DNA of 64,000 nt, from positions 253,501 through 317,500 of the forward strand of contig CAJNDS010001713.1 in NCBI GenBank assembly GCA_905221605.1, given 5' to 3'. The position numbers and the translations under genes were made by a program. The notes beneath the pieces are model-generated. The model was not told the origin of the DNA. It made no database searches and saw nothing but the letters and a program-made list of their open reading frames with translations. This document shows, piece after piece, positions 42,056-55,100 of the stretch (positions within the stretch are counted from its first letter, which is position 1; every line of letters begins with the position of its first letter). Origin of the DNA: Symbiodinium natans. Taxonomy: Eukaryota > Sar > Dinophyceae > Suessiales > Symbiodiniaceae.

Positions 42056-43051
42056 ACTGTAGATTCCTTGATGTTCGAGCTCTGTTTGCATCGGCTTCAA
42101 GCCTGAGGTTCCCGGCAAGGAATCAGGCATTCGACATTCAGGGCGTATGAAAGAGCCCAGGATTCGGATTGCAAATGCAGAGACGGCGCAGTCCTTGTCC
42201 ACCCGCAGCTCCTGTGTGGCACACACATTCTGGGATGAAGGTATTTCGGCCCGGTTCCAGAGCCCCAGCCCCCCCCCCCCCTCCTTTTGTTTCGGGCTCT
42301 GGGTTCTGCTGTCGGGCCTCACATAGATCCCGTTGTAGAGACAGAGAAAGCAGGCAGAAGCCGATTCTAGGTCAGTTTGGCCGGTCGGAGTCATACAGGA
42401 TGACACCTTGAACGCGATGTGATACCGAGTGATACCCAGTTTAGTGGAGCTCCCCTCGTTTTCAGTCACATCGACCACACTAATTCAACAGGGTCGCGTT
42501 GACTCAATCCCAAATTGGAGTCGCTGAACCTCTGTGGGCTCCCTCTATGCGTCCTTCGTCTCATTGCCGGCGGGTGTGGGGAGGGCCTGGCTGCCCGTTT
42601 GCATGCCTGCGCAACAGAAGAAAGTTGCTTCCTGTTAGTTTAACTGACGAATCGCGCCTGATGAGTATACCGAAGCTGCGTAGCGCAGTTCATTTAAGGG
42701 TTGACGGCCCTTACGATGAGTTATTAGGAGGTTTGGGGGGTTGCGACTTTCTTTTGTAGAACTTCCTCGCGCTACCAACGGCGTTTTCGGTACAGTGGGA
42801 ACAAGTTTTTCGTGATGACGCCTTCAAAGCGCCCACGCTACCTTGATGTGGACGGTCGTGGCTTAAGGCAAACCCAGAATCCTTCGCTGGACTCGAAAAA
42901 CTCAGCCCTCCCGGAGATCTCTTCAAGCTAGATGCGAGGTCCTGGCACAGATACAGCCCAAGTGGTTTCAGACGGTTGTAAACTGACAAGGTTGCAGCCA
43001 GCAGCTACCCCGATGCCAAAGCCTCCCCAAACCGCAAACCTCGGAAGAAAG

Positions 43052-43178
43052 CAACCCTAACCCTAAACCCTAAACCCTAAACCCTAAACCCTAAACCCTA
43101 AACCCTAAACCCTAAACCCTAAACCCTAAACCCTAAACCCTAAACCCTAAACCCTAAAGGCCCTAAACCCTAAACCCG
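43052..43178 (-). repeat. Interstitial telomeric array (CCCTAAA)n
   Basis: About 16 mostly exact CCCTAAA units, interrupted once by AGG. Same unit as the Arabidopsis-type telomere repeat used by dinoflagellates. It lies within the minus-strand KH gene region. Confidence 0.95.
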
Positions 43179-43639
43179 CAGGTTCGCCTCCGCCGCCACC
43201 TGGTGCAGAGCCCCGCAGCTCAGTTTGGGGGGTCTATAGGTTGGCTCTGGTCGAAAAGCTCCAGCTCCATGTCGTTCCCTATTTGTAGAAGGCCATGGGA
43301 AGCTGTCAAAAAACTCTCATGAACCTCGAAACCTCAACTTTGCACCGCTAAATTTCTCAGCCATAGGTTGGGGGCTTCGGGAGTTCGAGGGGGCTCGGGC
43401 TTGGAAAGGCTGTTCGGGTTGGGGGCTTTCAATTCCCAATCCCAAACCGAATCCTGTCAAGCTTTTGGGCTTTGCCATAGATGGGACATCGTTGAGTAGA
43501 TCTCCTTGGTGCGCAAACTTACTTTGGAGGTCTGCTTCAAGAGCGGAACATTCGCCACGATTGGCTGGGGTTATAAGGTCTTCATCTGAGCTGTGAGCTC
43601 TAAGCTCTCAGAGCACTGGGCGCGGCTTGGCAACTCGGT

Positions 43640-44802
43640 GCTGCCTCCTCCTCCGCCTCCAGCGATCTTCTCGTTGATGAGACGCTCAGCGGTGTCGAGA
43701 TCCGCCTTCGATTCGTGCCAGGCTGGCCCTGAAAAATCCTCCAGATCCGACAGAGTTCCGCTCCTGCCAAACCAGACAATCCCAATCCCAAGGACTCTCG
43801 AAGCCGGCGCCTCAACGTTCTTAATGCTGGTGACGATCGCCTCGGATGCCCGGCTGTTCAGACGTGAGACAAGCTAGAGCTGCAGAAATCCCCGAGGGCG
43901 TCCCCCAGAACCCAAACCAGAAACCCCCCTAAGCACCAAAGGTTTTGCCCTCAAGGCTCTCATGGTCCTTGATTGCTCGCTTTGAACTATACAGTATTGA
44001 AGGGCAAGGGCTTCACTGAGCACCCCGGCATAGCTGTAGCCCGCTTCTTTAGTGTCCTGCCAAAATGATCTGGGATGGTCGGGCTTGTCTTGGGGAGTTC
44101 TGAGCCTTCTCTTTAAGTGGTAGGGTCATCAGGTTTGGTCTGGTGTTCGGAGGCTGGAGGAGTTTGGGCATCCACTTGGCTGGGACTCCGAAACTCTAGT
44201 GACTCTAGTGTCGGGCATGCGCGGCAAGCTTGGGGTTGCGATCCGTGGGCCTTCCACCAAGCCTTGTGGAAAGAAGCAGGGTGGGGAGGGAGGGGGTCTG
44301 CGTGGCTTGGGTTTGGCTGACAATGCTCGACGTGGCATCCGACCTCATTGGCCTCCCTTCATTTGCCGGGACTGCGCGCGACTGAGGCTCTGGATTGTAT
44401 TCATATGAAAAGAAAGTACATTGTTCTTTCTTGATGTACCTCAGGTGTCCATTTTTTGTGAACGTCGTTGTGCACTGTTGCTTTTGCTACACAAGGCAAT
44501 AATATACTTCAAAAGAATGGATTGATGTGTTATGAATATGAAATGAATGGTGGTCGTATGATTCATACTACAAGTGTAGTACCCTGTCTAGACCACAGTG
44601 CCCGCTGCGCAGGCGTCTTCTGATGAATGCCCATGCAGTTCCAGACTGTCAAAAACCTGAACCCGAGCCTCACACGGACCTTTCGGAAAGGCTACTCAAA
44701 AACAACATGCAATGAAGGGTGTCACGGTCCTGATTCATCTTAATGTCGGTATTGGAAGCCTCCTGGATCTCATTGATCGTTGCGCCCATCTTGCCCAGAA
44801 TC
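43640..44802 (-). CDS. KH-domain RNA-binding protein, three exons
   Basis: Exon 44802-44730: ILGKMGATINEIQEASNTDI then KMNQ, a KH GxxG loop (GKMG) with its flanking helix and strand; GA donor after CAG. Exon 43840-43811: AIVTSIKNVE, GC donor. Exon 43705 to about 43640: ADLDTAERLINEKIAGG then poly-Gly. The last two join in phase into one amphipathic helix, the C-terminal helix of a KH fold. At least one exon (strand beta 3) between 44730 and 43840 is unplaced. It binds RNA. With the KH exon at 41.8 kb, and perhaps the RS exons at 48.3-49.1 kb, this may be one large splicing-factor-like gene. Confidence 0.6.
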
Positions 44803-47800
44803 CTTTCGAGCAGACGGATAGTCAGCAAGAAAGATAGTTTGGAGTGGGGGGCGGGGATCCCTGAGGGCTGAACACAGTTTAGAGAAGCAGTGAGTGGCCA
44901 GACCAAGACGGAAACCCGCACGTGCGCACTCAGAAAACATGGGGGCCAGGGAAGACCGGCCTGTTGCCCAGATTGCTTCAGGATTGCAGGATTCATGGAT
45001 AACCTGTCAGCCCCATACCCTGAAACCCAGCCGAGGTCTCCGAAGTGTACTAAAAACCCCTGCATTCGAGGCGACCAAGAGCACGAAATTTAAAAGCTCT
45101 CGTCATGACAGCCATGAAGGGAGCTTTAAGGCTCTTTTTGAGCCACAATGGACTTAAGCCCACAGGAGCAAGGCTTAGGGGCAATGAGGGCATAGGCATA
45201 GACGCCCGACCTGAAAACCTCAAAAGTAACGCAACCCTCCGGTGCCTGCCCACGCAGTGCTGGGGGACCTCCGCACAAGAGGAAGCCACTGAGCCACGAA
45301 GCTCTAGATCAGATGATACTGAACTTAGCTTCAACTTCGCCAGATGATGTCTTCAGGTTCGGATGCAGGAGAGGCCCGAGAACCTTACAATCAAAACAGG
45401 GATCCCTGACATCCCCCCCGGGAAGGCCTTCACTTTTCGCTGTCCAGCACGCACCACTGGTTCTGGCGGCAGCTTGGGCACCTCTTCACGGGGAAGGGCC
45501 CTTGGGGGGCTTCGTCTTGAGAGGGCCAGCGGCTGCATGGAAGCCCTTGCAGGGGGGGCTTGAGGCCGCAAGGATGCATAAGCGGCCCTCCAACGCTCGA
45601 AATATGTCCTGAGGTTGAAGGGCTTTGGTCGAGGGTCCCCAAACTACGAAAACGCCGCTCTGACCACGAGTTCTAAGAACAAACCCCCGCAAAGCGTTGC
45701 ACCCTGCATCCAATACGCTAAAGTTTAGCGGCTAAACTTCGCAAAGAAGCTTCCCAAACTTCCTAGCCCCCCCCAAATTCGACAGGTGATGGTTGGCTCT
45801 GAGAACTACCCGAGGGTGCCTGGAACTGATCTCGAAGCCAGTCGGGGATGCCTGTAGAGAGTGGCGTAGCCCAGGGAGGGCTCAGGATTTTGTTGGGTTT
45901 GGTCGTGACAGCTCGAGTTCAGGGCTTTGCGGATCTGAGTCTAGAGCCCTAGCACAAGCGAAGGTAGGCTCCGAGTTTGAAGTTGAGGTTGATCTCCACA
46001 CTTCCCCGAAGCCCCCAAACACGATGCTACCCACTCGAACGTCACCAAACCCTACTATGGTTACTAAAGCCCAGCAGGGTCTGAATCTGCCTGCGGCCGC
46101 CAAGGGATCTTCCTGCGCAGGTGCGCGCGATAGCAAGGCAAGATCACACACGGCGTGAACTTGAACCCCAAGAGGGTAGTGCATCGCACAGCATCTGAGA
46201 ACAACAAAGACTGCCCTGCACATAAGGCAAGTGTCGGAGTTCGGTTCAAGGTTGAAGGCTAGTTTGTGGGGGAACCTGCGTACCGCCCAAGAAGACTCTG
46301 GGATTTATCCGCTGCCCGAACCAACTCAAAACTCAGGGACCCCCCTCAGGTCCCTTCACGCCTCTCCCCAGCGAGACTTCTTCCGGCGGGGCTCCTGGCG
46401 TGTGCCACCGTAGTTGCTGAAAGCTAGTGCGCAGGTCCAACCCTTCCCTTTTTGCGGTAGGGTTTGTGTGGGTCTGAATCTGTGTCGGTGTCTGCGCATG
46501 TGTCTGTGTCTGTGTGCACGTCCCGATCATCCGGAAAGCGACCCTTCTTCCTCGCAAATATTCTAGGAATTTTTGCTTTCTCCACGTCAAGAATCTAGAC
46601 TGCTGCTGGTGCATGCTGTAAGGATTTAAGGTGTGGCTTGCAGGAGTGGGGACGTGGTAGGCTATCTGTTTCTGACCGCCTTGGTCAGTGTCAGGGCATC
46701 CGTTTCACCTGGCTTGATCATTTTCAAGCTGTCTGGACCAGCGTGATGCAAGTACAGACCGATGTTCAGCTAAGACTCGATTCTGACTGTCCGCTGCCCG
46801 TGTCGGAATTTTGCCTCAGGCGTGTTGCTTCAGAGCTTCGGCCTAGCCGAAATAGATCCCTCCCAGGACCTTCTGCCCAACACCCGAAGCTCCGAAGCCC
46901 AAACCCGAAACCCCAAACCCAAAACCCAAAAACCCTAAACCCTAAACCCTAAACCCTACAACTGGTCCTCTGGCGGGGGTGCCGGCTCCGACGCTGGGGC
47001 CCTCTCCTGTAGCGTCGGACGCAGCATTTTCGAAATCTCTGAAGTCCACCACTCTGCTACAGCACATGACTTCGAGCACGCTACACCGACTCTTTGCAAA
47101 CACCTCGCTTCTCTGCAATACACTTTTCTACTTGAAAGGAAACATTCACCAGTACAAAAGAGGCGCAACAGGTTCAAGGCGGTTTCGAACATGGATCTGG
47201 GGAGGTTGGGGATTTGGGGTTCAGAGCCTCTGGTTTACCCGTCCTGGTGAACTTCCGGGTTCAGACCCTGTAGTTGGGTACTGGTAAACACCCTTTGATG
47301 AAAGGCCCCCTGGGTTTTAAACGGCTTTGAAGGCATTCTTGTTCCTGAGAGTGCTCCATGTCGGAATACGAAGACCAGATACGGGTCCTCGAAGTCTAAA
47401 GGAGCCCCAAAGCAAGCCCAGCGGTCCTCCTGCCGTGGTTCAGATGGAGCGTCGCCGCGATCTGCGCGCAGCTCATCCTTGTGGGCAGGATGGATTGGAT
47501 GGGGGGTGCGGGAGTTTCTGGGGGTCTGCTGTAGGGTCCATGGCCAAGGAATGCGTAGGTGGGTCGGGCTAGATAGGGCGAAAGCCGGGCAACAGCTATG
47601 CAGTGTTGACACTGTTGCACGCGTTTTTCGACGCTGCCCACATGTCATACGGGATTGAGGGTTGAAAGCATTAAGGATTGAAAAATCAAGGGTTCAGGAT
47701 GTTCACATCACGTGCGGCTTGTTTGTAGATGTTGCCCTTCTAACGCCATCCCATGTTGCTGGTTTTGAATCGCTTTGGCTCTTACGGCTTCGTAACGAGT

Positions 47801-48288
47801 CCTGGCCTCAGAAGTGAGAAGCATGTAGCTTGAACAGAGACGCCAAACCCAACCAGAAACCATGCCCGCTGTCCCAACAACCCTCAAGCACGCACAATCC
47901 TATCTGCACATATCGGCTCCTCCCTCAGACCTGCGCAGGTGCCCTCAGAGTGCCCTCAGAGTCCGCCCATCCCGGCCTGGAGAGACCCCCCGCCGCGGCC
48001 ACGGCCCCGGGAGCGCGAGCTGGGTGCGGCGCTTTTCTTGTGGGCTCGGGCAGGTTCTTGTCTCTGGGAGGTTTCAGGGGTTTAGGAAGTTTAGAGGTTC
48101 TGGGAGGTTCGAATGGCAGTCGGAGTTGGGGAGTCTCCTGACATTTTGGCCTTGTGAGCCTTGGTGCCTCGAGCTCGTCTTTTCAACGGTGCCCTGGAGC
48201 CTGAAACTCTAGATACGTGACCAATCCTGCACAGCCCACACCACACCACACAGAGTTCATCACAGCAACCCTAAACATCTCCCTGGGC
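44803..48288. other. Host DNA, unassigned exon-like segments
   Basis: Minus-strand candidates: about 46510-46620 (contains QQSRFLTWRKQKFLEYLRGR), 46960-47060 (contains DFENAASDATGEGPSVG), 47420-47490 (contains DELRADRGDAPSEPRQ, GA donor), and about 47985-48035 (PSSRSRGRGRGGGSLQ, GC donor, RGG/RS-like). Short CCCTAAA arrays are at 46929-46959. None can be chained securely. Confidence 0.35.
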
Positions 48289-49124
48289 CCCAGACCGACT
48301 GCGACGGCGATCGCGGTCCTCAGCACAGAGGTACATAATGGTAATTCAGAATCCAGGCACCTTCAGTGGGGTGTTAGAGCTAACAAGGAGCACGCCCCTG
48401 CGCTTCCCCGCGCCCCGATGGAGTGATCCAGGTGATCCATGGTCAAAAGGTTGGGGATGCTTCCGGGGTCAGGTGCTTCAGGGAGGAAAGCCTCGATCCG
48501 ACGTGCCCCATCGCGTGGCCGTGTGAGCTCTCAGGGTATAAAGAGCCTTTTGTTGTCTTCCTTGTGAAGGATCCTCATTCATTCTCTCTAGCAAACGCAA
48601 AAAAAGCCTTCAAAGTATCCTTCGAAATCCTTCAAAAAGCGCATCTGGGCCCCCACCCGGCTCCGCCGGTCGCGACGGTCACGGTCCCGACTTCGCCTGT
48701 CTCGGTCTCGGCTCCTGCCAGCTGGAGCCTTTAGTTGGCCTTTTGCTTTTTCTTTTTTTGGTCTTTTGGGGCCCAGGATGCTGAGTTCAGGGCTTCAGGA
48801 ACTTTGGGGGTCCTGTGCTGGAAGCGGCCCTGAAGGAGACTTGAGGGTCTGGTCTGCGACGAGCTTGCAGTTTGCGTTTGCCAGGGGGGAAAAAAACAAC
48901 AAAGGCCCAACTCCGACTCCGAAATCGCCCCCCAACTGTTCAGGTTCTGGTAGGGCCTTAGGATAGGAGTGGGGTTCACACTTCTTCGTCCTTGCAACTC
49001 CAAGACCAGCTCCAAGAAGCAATCTTGTCCCAGGACTGTGATACTGTAAGACTGTAAGACTGGCGAGAATCATCCTGCGATCACGACTGCGCCGATCTCG
49101 ATCACGTCGGTCGCGGCTGCGGTC
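48289..49124 (-). CDS. Arg-rich RS/RD-domain protein, three exons
   Basis: Exons 49124-49075, 48714-48657 and 48318-48289 join without phase breaks into an almost pure Arg/Asp/Ser stretch (DRSRDRRDRDRRSRDR, then RSRDRDRRSRDRDRRDRRSR, then DRDRRRSRSG). The donors are GA, GT and GC in turn. Such RS/RD tracts occur in spliceosomal SR-like proteins and mediate protein-protein contacts in the nucleus. No RRM is seen nearby. It may be the N-terminal part of the KH gene downstream on the same strand. Confidence 0.6.
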
Positions 49125-50821
49125 CTGTCTGAGGCTTCGCGGCTTCACGATCCCTGGCCTCAATCCCGAGTGCCTGAGGAAGAGCCTGCAACATATCGTG
49201 ACCCAAGTGAAGCATCACGCTTGGCGTGGACAACACAAATTCAGAGCTTTCTGTCCTTCCGATCCTCTCGCGAATCAGGCTCGGCAGGCGGCTTCGGGTC
49301 CTTTGTGACCCAGCTTCACAAAGTTCGCATTCCGCATGCACCGGCACGCTCAATTGAGTTTGAGGATTGCGCCTGCCCAAGAAGCCCTGAAGTCCCTCAA
49401 CTCCCCCCCCCCCCCAACCAACCAAAGACCCTGACCTCCGGAGGAGGCGGAGGAGGCGCGTCTCCGACCTCAGGAGAGTCGGAGCCGGGATCGTGTGGGC
49501 GGAACTTGAGGTCCGTAGAACTTTCCTGTGGCTTGGGGCTTCAGGATGATAGGGCTACTGGCAGCAGAGGGGCTCCCAAAACTCTAAGGAAAATTCATGA
49601 CAAGACTCTGAGCCCGTGGATTTGGGGTTCAGGGGTGGCAATGGCATTTGAGACGATGGAACATCTATGGCTCACTCCCTTCCTGGACACGATATTTGGG
49701 GAGGAAGCCTGATTGAACTCCCAACCTAAGCCCAAACGCCTGAGGCTCTTCGATTATGATTCCGACTGGTAGCCGGCCCTAGCCATGAAGCCGCGAAGTC
49801 AACAACACCCTAAACCCTAAACCCAAACCCTAAACCCCAAACCCTAAACCCTAAACCCGAAACCCTAAACCCAGAAACAACATCTGTCATGCCAGGCCTG
49901 ATCCTCCGCCATGGGCAGATGCACCTTTCCCCCCTGGCAGCGTCTGCCAACCACGCCTTGGCCCTTCCCTGAAGCCTGGAAACTCCACTATACACTCTGC
50001 AACCTAAAGGCCCTGAGTACTTCACTGCTCATCTGGACGCCTTAAGTCGAGTTCTAGTCAGGCGCCGATTTTTGGACCCTTGGCTATGACATGTCTGGCC
50101 TGCTTGAAAGGCTCTCTGCATGTCTTGGCACTTACTAGATCGGATGGCCATGAGTATCGGTTAAGACAGTCATGGCTGCAGCATCCAGCTCTACCTGTGA
50201 GCCGGCGTGGCCAACTTGGGCAAAACACTTCGAAAAAAGTGGGGTTCAAGGGGTTCAAGGGCTCATAGTGCCTAGGCTTCCATCAGGGGTGATGGCTTTA
50301 ACTGGTATCGAATCTGGGACGTGTAGTGGGGTGCCCTGTCGCTGCCTTTTCAATGTTAGAAGGCTTCTTCCAGGAGCGCAGTGAGCTGCACAGCCAGCCA
50401 CTGACAAGAGCTGACAACAAGTTCTGCAATTTTTCGATTTGAGGTTGAGGATGAGGATTTCGACTCTGGCCTCTACCCATTCCCTCGAACTTCTGCAAAT
50501 TCCAAGGCCCTATGTCCGAGACCCCCATGCAGAAAGCAAAATCCTTTCTCCGATCTCACGAGTTTGGCTTTTGGCTTTGGGGCCCCACTCAGAAAATCCA
50601 TCGGGCAAGCGATTTGCCTGGCAGAGCTGAGGGATTCGAGGGATTCGGGGGAGAGGGCTTCGAGGGACTCTTGAGGGATTGGAGGGATCCGGGACTGGGG
50701 AAGAAGTGGCCCTGGTGCAAACTAGAGTAGCAACTTTAAAGCCTTAAACCAAAAACCTGGGGGTCCAGAATTTGGAGGGTTCAAAGATTGGGTTCAGGGC
50801 TCAGTTTCCCACAAGTCTCAC
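49125..50821. other. Host DNA, unassigned
   Basis: CCCTAAA-type repeats at 49808-49874 and a C run near 49404. Coding-like minus-strand fragments lie near 49455-49495 (DPGSDSPEVGDAPPPPPP) and 50430-50530 (contains DFAFCMGVSDIGPWNLQKF). The latter may be a later exon of the gene at 50822-51201. No family recognised. Confidence 0.35.
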
Positions 50822-51201
50822 GCACCCAAAGCAGCCAGGGCGACAGTTGTTCTGGATCTCGTAGCACAATGGGCCTTTGATCTTCGTCCCTTTCGCCTCA
50901 GAGAGAAAGCTGCCAAATGCTGCCAAGAGGTCCCTGAGGTGCTTTGATTGTTAAGATTGCTTGGATGCTTGAGGTTTCGCGGGGCCAAGTTGGCAGATGA
51001 ACCTTATTTCTGACCCCCTCCTTCCCGGGTTGAAGAAGGAGTACACTGAGACACTGAGCACCCTTAGCCCAATCCTCAACTTGCGGCTTAGCTTGCGGTG
51101 CTCGGGCTCCCTTTAACCTCCCCCCCCGTCACCTTGTTCTTCGCGATGGTGACGAAGGAGTTCTCGCTGAACTTGATGTAGCTGCCATCTTTGCCTGGCA
51201 T
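50822..51201 (-). CDS. Unknown host gene, first two exons
   Basis: Exon 51201-51133 starts with ATG and reads MPGKDGSYIKFSENSF then VTIAKNK (23 codons), donor AAG|GTGACG. Exon 50896-50822 is 25 codons, AKGTKIKGPLCYEIQNN then CRPGCFGC, donor TGC|GTGAGA. Both are phase 0. The Cys cluster suggests metal binding or palmitoylation. I do not recognise the family. Confidence 0.5.
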
Positions 51202-51521
51202 GGCCGGGGATTTGTTTCAAATGAGTTTTGGAGAAACAAGCACCAAGATGGCCCCAACGCATGTTCTTCAATTTATTGCCGTGTCTACACCTGAGAACCT
51301 AAGTCTACGTTAGGACAGAAACCTGAAACCATTGCACCCTGATCTAACCCCAGGTAGAGCACCCGACACCACCCAATAGCATGGTTCGATGACATCACAA
51401 AGCATCGCCGGAGTTGCGGTTGCGCTCCTAGCATCGTGATCAGGGCGGGATTTCCCAGCACTTGAGCTCCCTCGAAACCGAAACCATTCAAACGTTGCAC
51501 ACCACAGGGCAAGTAGAGGCG

Positions 51522-51528
51522 CCTCTCT

Positions 51529-51609
<81 letters not shown>
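51522..51609. repeat. (CT)n microsatellite
   Basis: About 85 bp of CT repeats. A shorter (CT)n at about 55337-55362 lies within the large frame described below and is read there as Glu-Arg repeats. Confidence 0.95.
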
Positions 51610-51612
<3 letters not shown>

Positions 51613-51809
51613 CGCTTAGCCCCCCCCTAAGGGAGAGCTGCCCCGGAGGGCGCGCAAGTCCTCAGTGTCATGCGAGCGAGTCGGCCGCGTTATTCGCGGC
51701 GCCGCCGGGGGTGGGGTTCCGTCGCAAAATGGGGTGTAACCAGACAGCGAGAGCGGGCAAACATGTGAGCGGGAACATGCAAAAGAGAACTGTCATGCTA
51801 CGTGCGACT

Positions 51810-52130
51810 TCCCCCCGCTGTACCCCAGCAAGGTTGTTTGCCCCCCAGTGGGGTGATTTCTGTTCCGCTGGGTTAGGGCTTCCGCCACAGCCAGGGTGCA
51901 ATGTTCATCACCCGGACATGGAAATCGCGTGGCTGCCCCCCCTCTGTACTCCCAGCAAATGGTCAGTCCCGCATTGGGGTGTTCTCGGCTCGGCTGGGGT
52001 AGGGTTTCAGTCGTTACAACAAGAGCAATCTGAAGACGAGAGGACAAACTCCGAAACTTCCTGCAACCTAAACCTTTTCCAACTGTCCCCCCTCTGTAGC
52101 CCCGGCCGTCTCTGCGTTTCATCAGAGTGC
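51810..52130. repeat. Diverged repeats downstream of the large frame
   Basis: Three blocks beginning CCCCCC(G/T)CTGTA...CCC..GC at about 51811, 51938 and 52088. The first two also share GTGGGGTGATT/TTGGGGTGTTC and GCTGGG(T/G)TAGGG. They lie immediately 3' of the minus-strand frame and may be its 3' UTR or the end of a repeated element. Confidence 0.4.
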
Positions 52131-55100
52131 TCAATCACTGCTAGCCCCCTCATGTGTGCGTCGTCTCCGCGAATCCAGTCGTTCTTGTACATGGTGTTGT
52201 CGTCGTTGAAGCCCCCACCCTCTTGGCCTCTTGCCTCCCCACTCTTCTCGTTCTTCCCCCTCCGACTGCGATGATGTGAACTCTTCCGTGGGCTCTCTAT
52301 GGTGTGCGTGACTAGGCGGGTGTGGCGATGGTGGTGTTTGTGTGTGTGGTGGGCGTCCGTGCGTCATGTTGGTGGTCTGTTCCGTCGGTGACTCGGGGTT
52401 GGTGTGGCTCGCCGCTGCTGGCTGCTCCTGCATCACGGGTGGGGGCGGGGGCCATTGAATCGTGTCCGGCGTGTCCTCCCCCGTGTCTTCCGTTGTCTGG
52501 GCCGCCTCTGCCTCTGTGCTCGCCGCCAGCCTCTCCCCCGCCCGTTGGGACTCTAGCAGGACAATGGGTTCACCCCATTGTGCGTGGAGCCAGTCGTCCA
52601 GCGCGTTGATGGCTTGTGCTGCAATGGCCGCTTCCTCCTGGACCAGGAAGGGCATGAGCCTGGCTAGGAGCCCTCTGGCCGTGGTGACCCCCGTGCTGTC
52701 GGTGTGGTGTGTCGGTCCCGTTCTATCGCTGTGGCTTTCCGTCCCCCCTTTTGCCAGACTAATCACATCTGCCGGGTGTGCTTTCGTGACCCCCTCCTCC
52801 TCTGGGTGCTGCCTCTGTGCGGGTGCTGCGTCCCGGTCAGCAGGTTCCAGCCATTCAGCCTCCACCACCACTTCGTGGGCTTCTATGGCTTGGTGGATGT
52901 GGGTGAGGATTTCTCTCAGCGCTGCTTGAAACTGGTGTTGCTGTTGCCTGTCTGTGTTCCGTTCCTTGGTGTCCCCTGCTGTGTTCAGCTCGTGGAGTAG
53001 CTGTTGAGTGAGTTCGAGCCCCACTTGCCCCGCCGTCTCCCCTCCCCCCCAAATTTGCCAGTCGTGAACTCGCCGAACCCCCCCCATTCTCTGGATCCCT
53101 CTCATAATGAGCTCTTGGATGGTGGCCAGGTGCTGCGCCATGTAGCCTGTAGGGGTGCCCTGGTCTTGCTCCAGTAGTAGCTGTGTTTGTCTCGCTGCTT
53201 CATCCAGTTCCAGGGCTCTGGGGTTGCTGGTGCGGGGTTTTTGTGGCCGTCCCCCCTCGCCTCCTGTGGTCTGGGTTTGCCCTGGTTGCTCGTGTGGCTG
53301 TTGCCGTGCGTGGCTTTGTGGTAGCTGTGGTCGGTGTGCGGGGGGGGTTTCCTGGTGTCCCAGGTTTTCCCCGGCCGCGTGGAGTATGGCCTTGCAGGCG
53401 TGCAAGTGTGCCGCTGTGTCGGTGCCATTGCTAGGGTTGACGTCGGCAAGTGCCGTGTCAATGTGGTGCAGGGCTCGCTCCCTCGGTGTCATGGCCTCCA
53501 GGTGGGGTGACTGGGTGGACTCTTGTGTGGGTCCCGCTGGCGTGGCTGGTGTTGCTGCTCGAAGTCTCTTTTGCCGTCCTCCCCCTTTCGCACGCCACTC
53601 AGTTTGCTTGGGCCCCGCTGCTTTGGCTCTCCTTTTGGGTGGGTGGGGCTTGTTCTTTTGGACGAGGGAGACTGTCTCCTGTGTGCCTTCTTCTGCCGGC
53701 TGTGCTTGCTGTGCAGGTCCTCGCCCCCCTCCCGGTGGTCCTTGCCCCCCTCCTGGTGTGCTTGTCTCCGGGGTCATGGGTGCTGTGTTGGTGGCTGTTG
53801 TCGTTGTCGTGGTTTGGCTCATGTAGGGCTGGTCTTCCGTCTGTGCTTGTGGTTGTTGTTGCTGTTGGTACCCTTGGGAGTTGGCCCCAGTCCACTGGTC
53901 CTGCCACCACTCCCCTCCCCCCCAGCCTTGCCAGTACCACGGTTGTTCCCAGTGCCATTCGGCCTCCTCTGGGTGTGTCGGCTCGTGCGTGTGGTGTGTG
54001 TCTTGTGGTGCCTCTGTGTGCGTGTTTTGTTGCTGTGCGGGTTCTTCCGTCTGATGTGGGTGTGGCCTGCTCCAGTCCTGCTGGTGCGGTTCCGGTCCGC
54101 TGATGTCTTCCTGCTGCTGCTGGGCAGGTTGCTGCTGCGTGTGTGGATCGGGGACAGTGTGGTGCCCCGGCTCAGGGCCCATGTGTGGTTGCGAGTCCTC
54201 TTGGGTGGTGCCCTGCTGGTGATGGTTTGTTGTTCCCTGTGCAATGCTCTGTTGGTGGTGACTTGTTGCTCCCTGTGCTATCTCCGTCTTCTGTTGGTTG
54301 GTTGGGTCCGGTGCCTCGCTCACTTGGGTGGTGGTTGCTTCTCCCTCGTGTGTCATGGCATGGGTGTGTGTGGGTGGCTGCTGCGTCTCCGGTTGTGCCT
54401 GCGGCTGCGTCGGCTCGGCCGTTTGCTGTGTGGTTTCTGGGGGGGGGCCCCCCCAGTTTCCTGTTTGTCCTCCAGGAAGCGTGTGGAATTGTACCCAGGT
54501 ATTCGGCTCGAGGCTCCTGTAGGGCCCCCCGGGTATGTGCTGCAGCTGGAGCCTGGATGGTGTTTCGTGGATGTGCATTGTCCACAGCCTCGGGTCCAGG
54601 TCGTCCCTGTATAGGTATCCCTCTGTGCACGGGGGCATTCCTTGCGCCGGGTTGCCTGCTGCTGCTGCCGCCGCGGCATATGCGTCTGCTGCTGCCTCTT
54701 GCTCTGCTGTAGGCGGGTATATCGTGACCCAATAGCCTGATAGGTAGGGGGTGGCGTGAAGCTCGGTGTATGGCTGGAGAGGGAGCTCTGGTGCCAAAGG
54801 GAAAGTGTACGTGTCCTCTGGCATGGGTGGAGTTTGTGTGTGGTCCTCCTCCTCCCCCGCCTGCAGGGTGGCTGTGGCTTGTGGTTGGGGTGGGTTTGCC
54901 CGGGGTGCCCCTTCCCCCTCTGCTCGGCGTGGTTGCTTGTGTCGGTTGAGAAGCTCTGCCCAGTCATCCTTACTCCTCTGTGGGGGTCGGCCTCTTCCTC
55001 CTCCTCCTTCTTCCCTTCCCCCTTCCCCACCCGCTCCCCCTGTGGGGACTTCCGAGCTCCATGTCTCCCCCGGCCTGGCCCCTGCTGGGTGGATGCGTCT

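Noticed and set aside
42655-42685. CTGATGAGTATACCGAAG, hammerhead-like
   Set aside because: Stem II would have two pairs and the GAAA box is broken.
53523-54614. 363-aa plus-strand Leu/Val/Cys-rich frame
   Set aside because: Antisense shadow of the minus-strand Gln/Pro/His-rich frame; composition is its complement.
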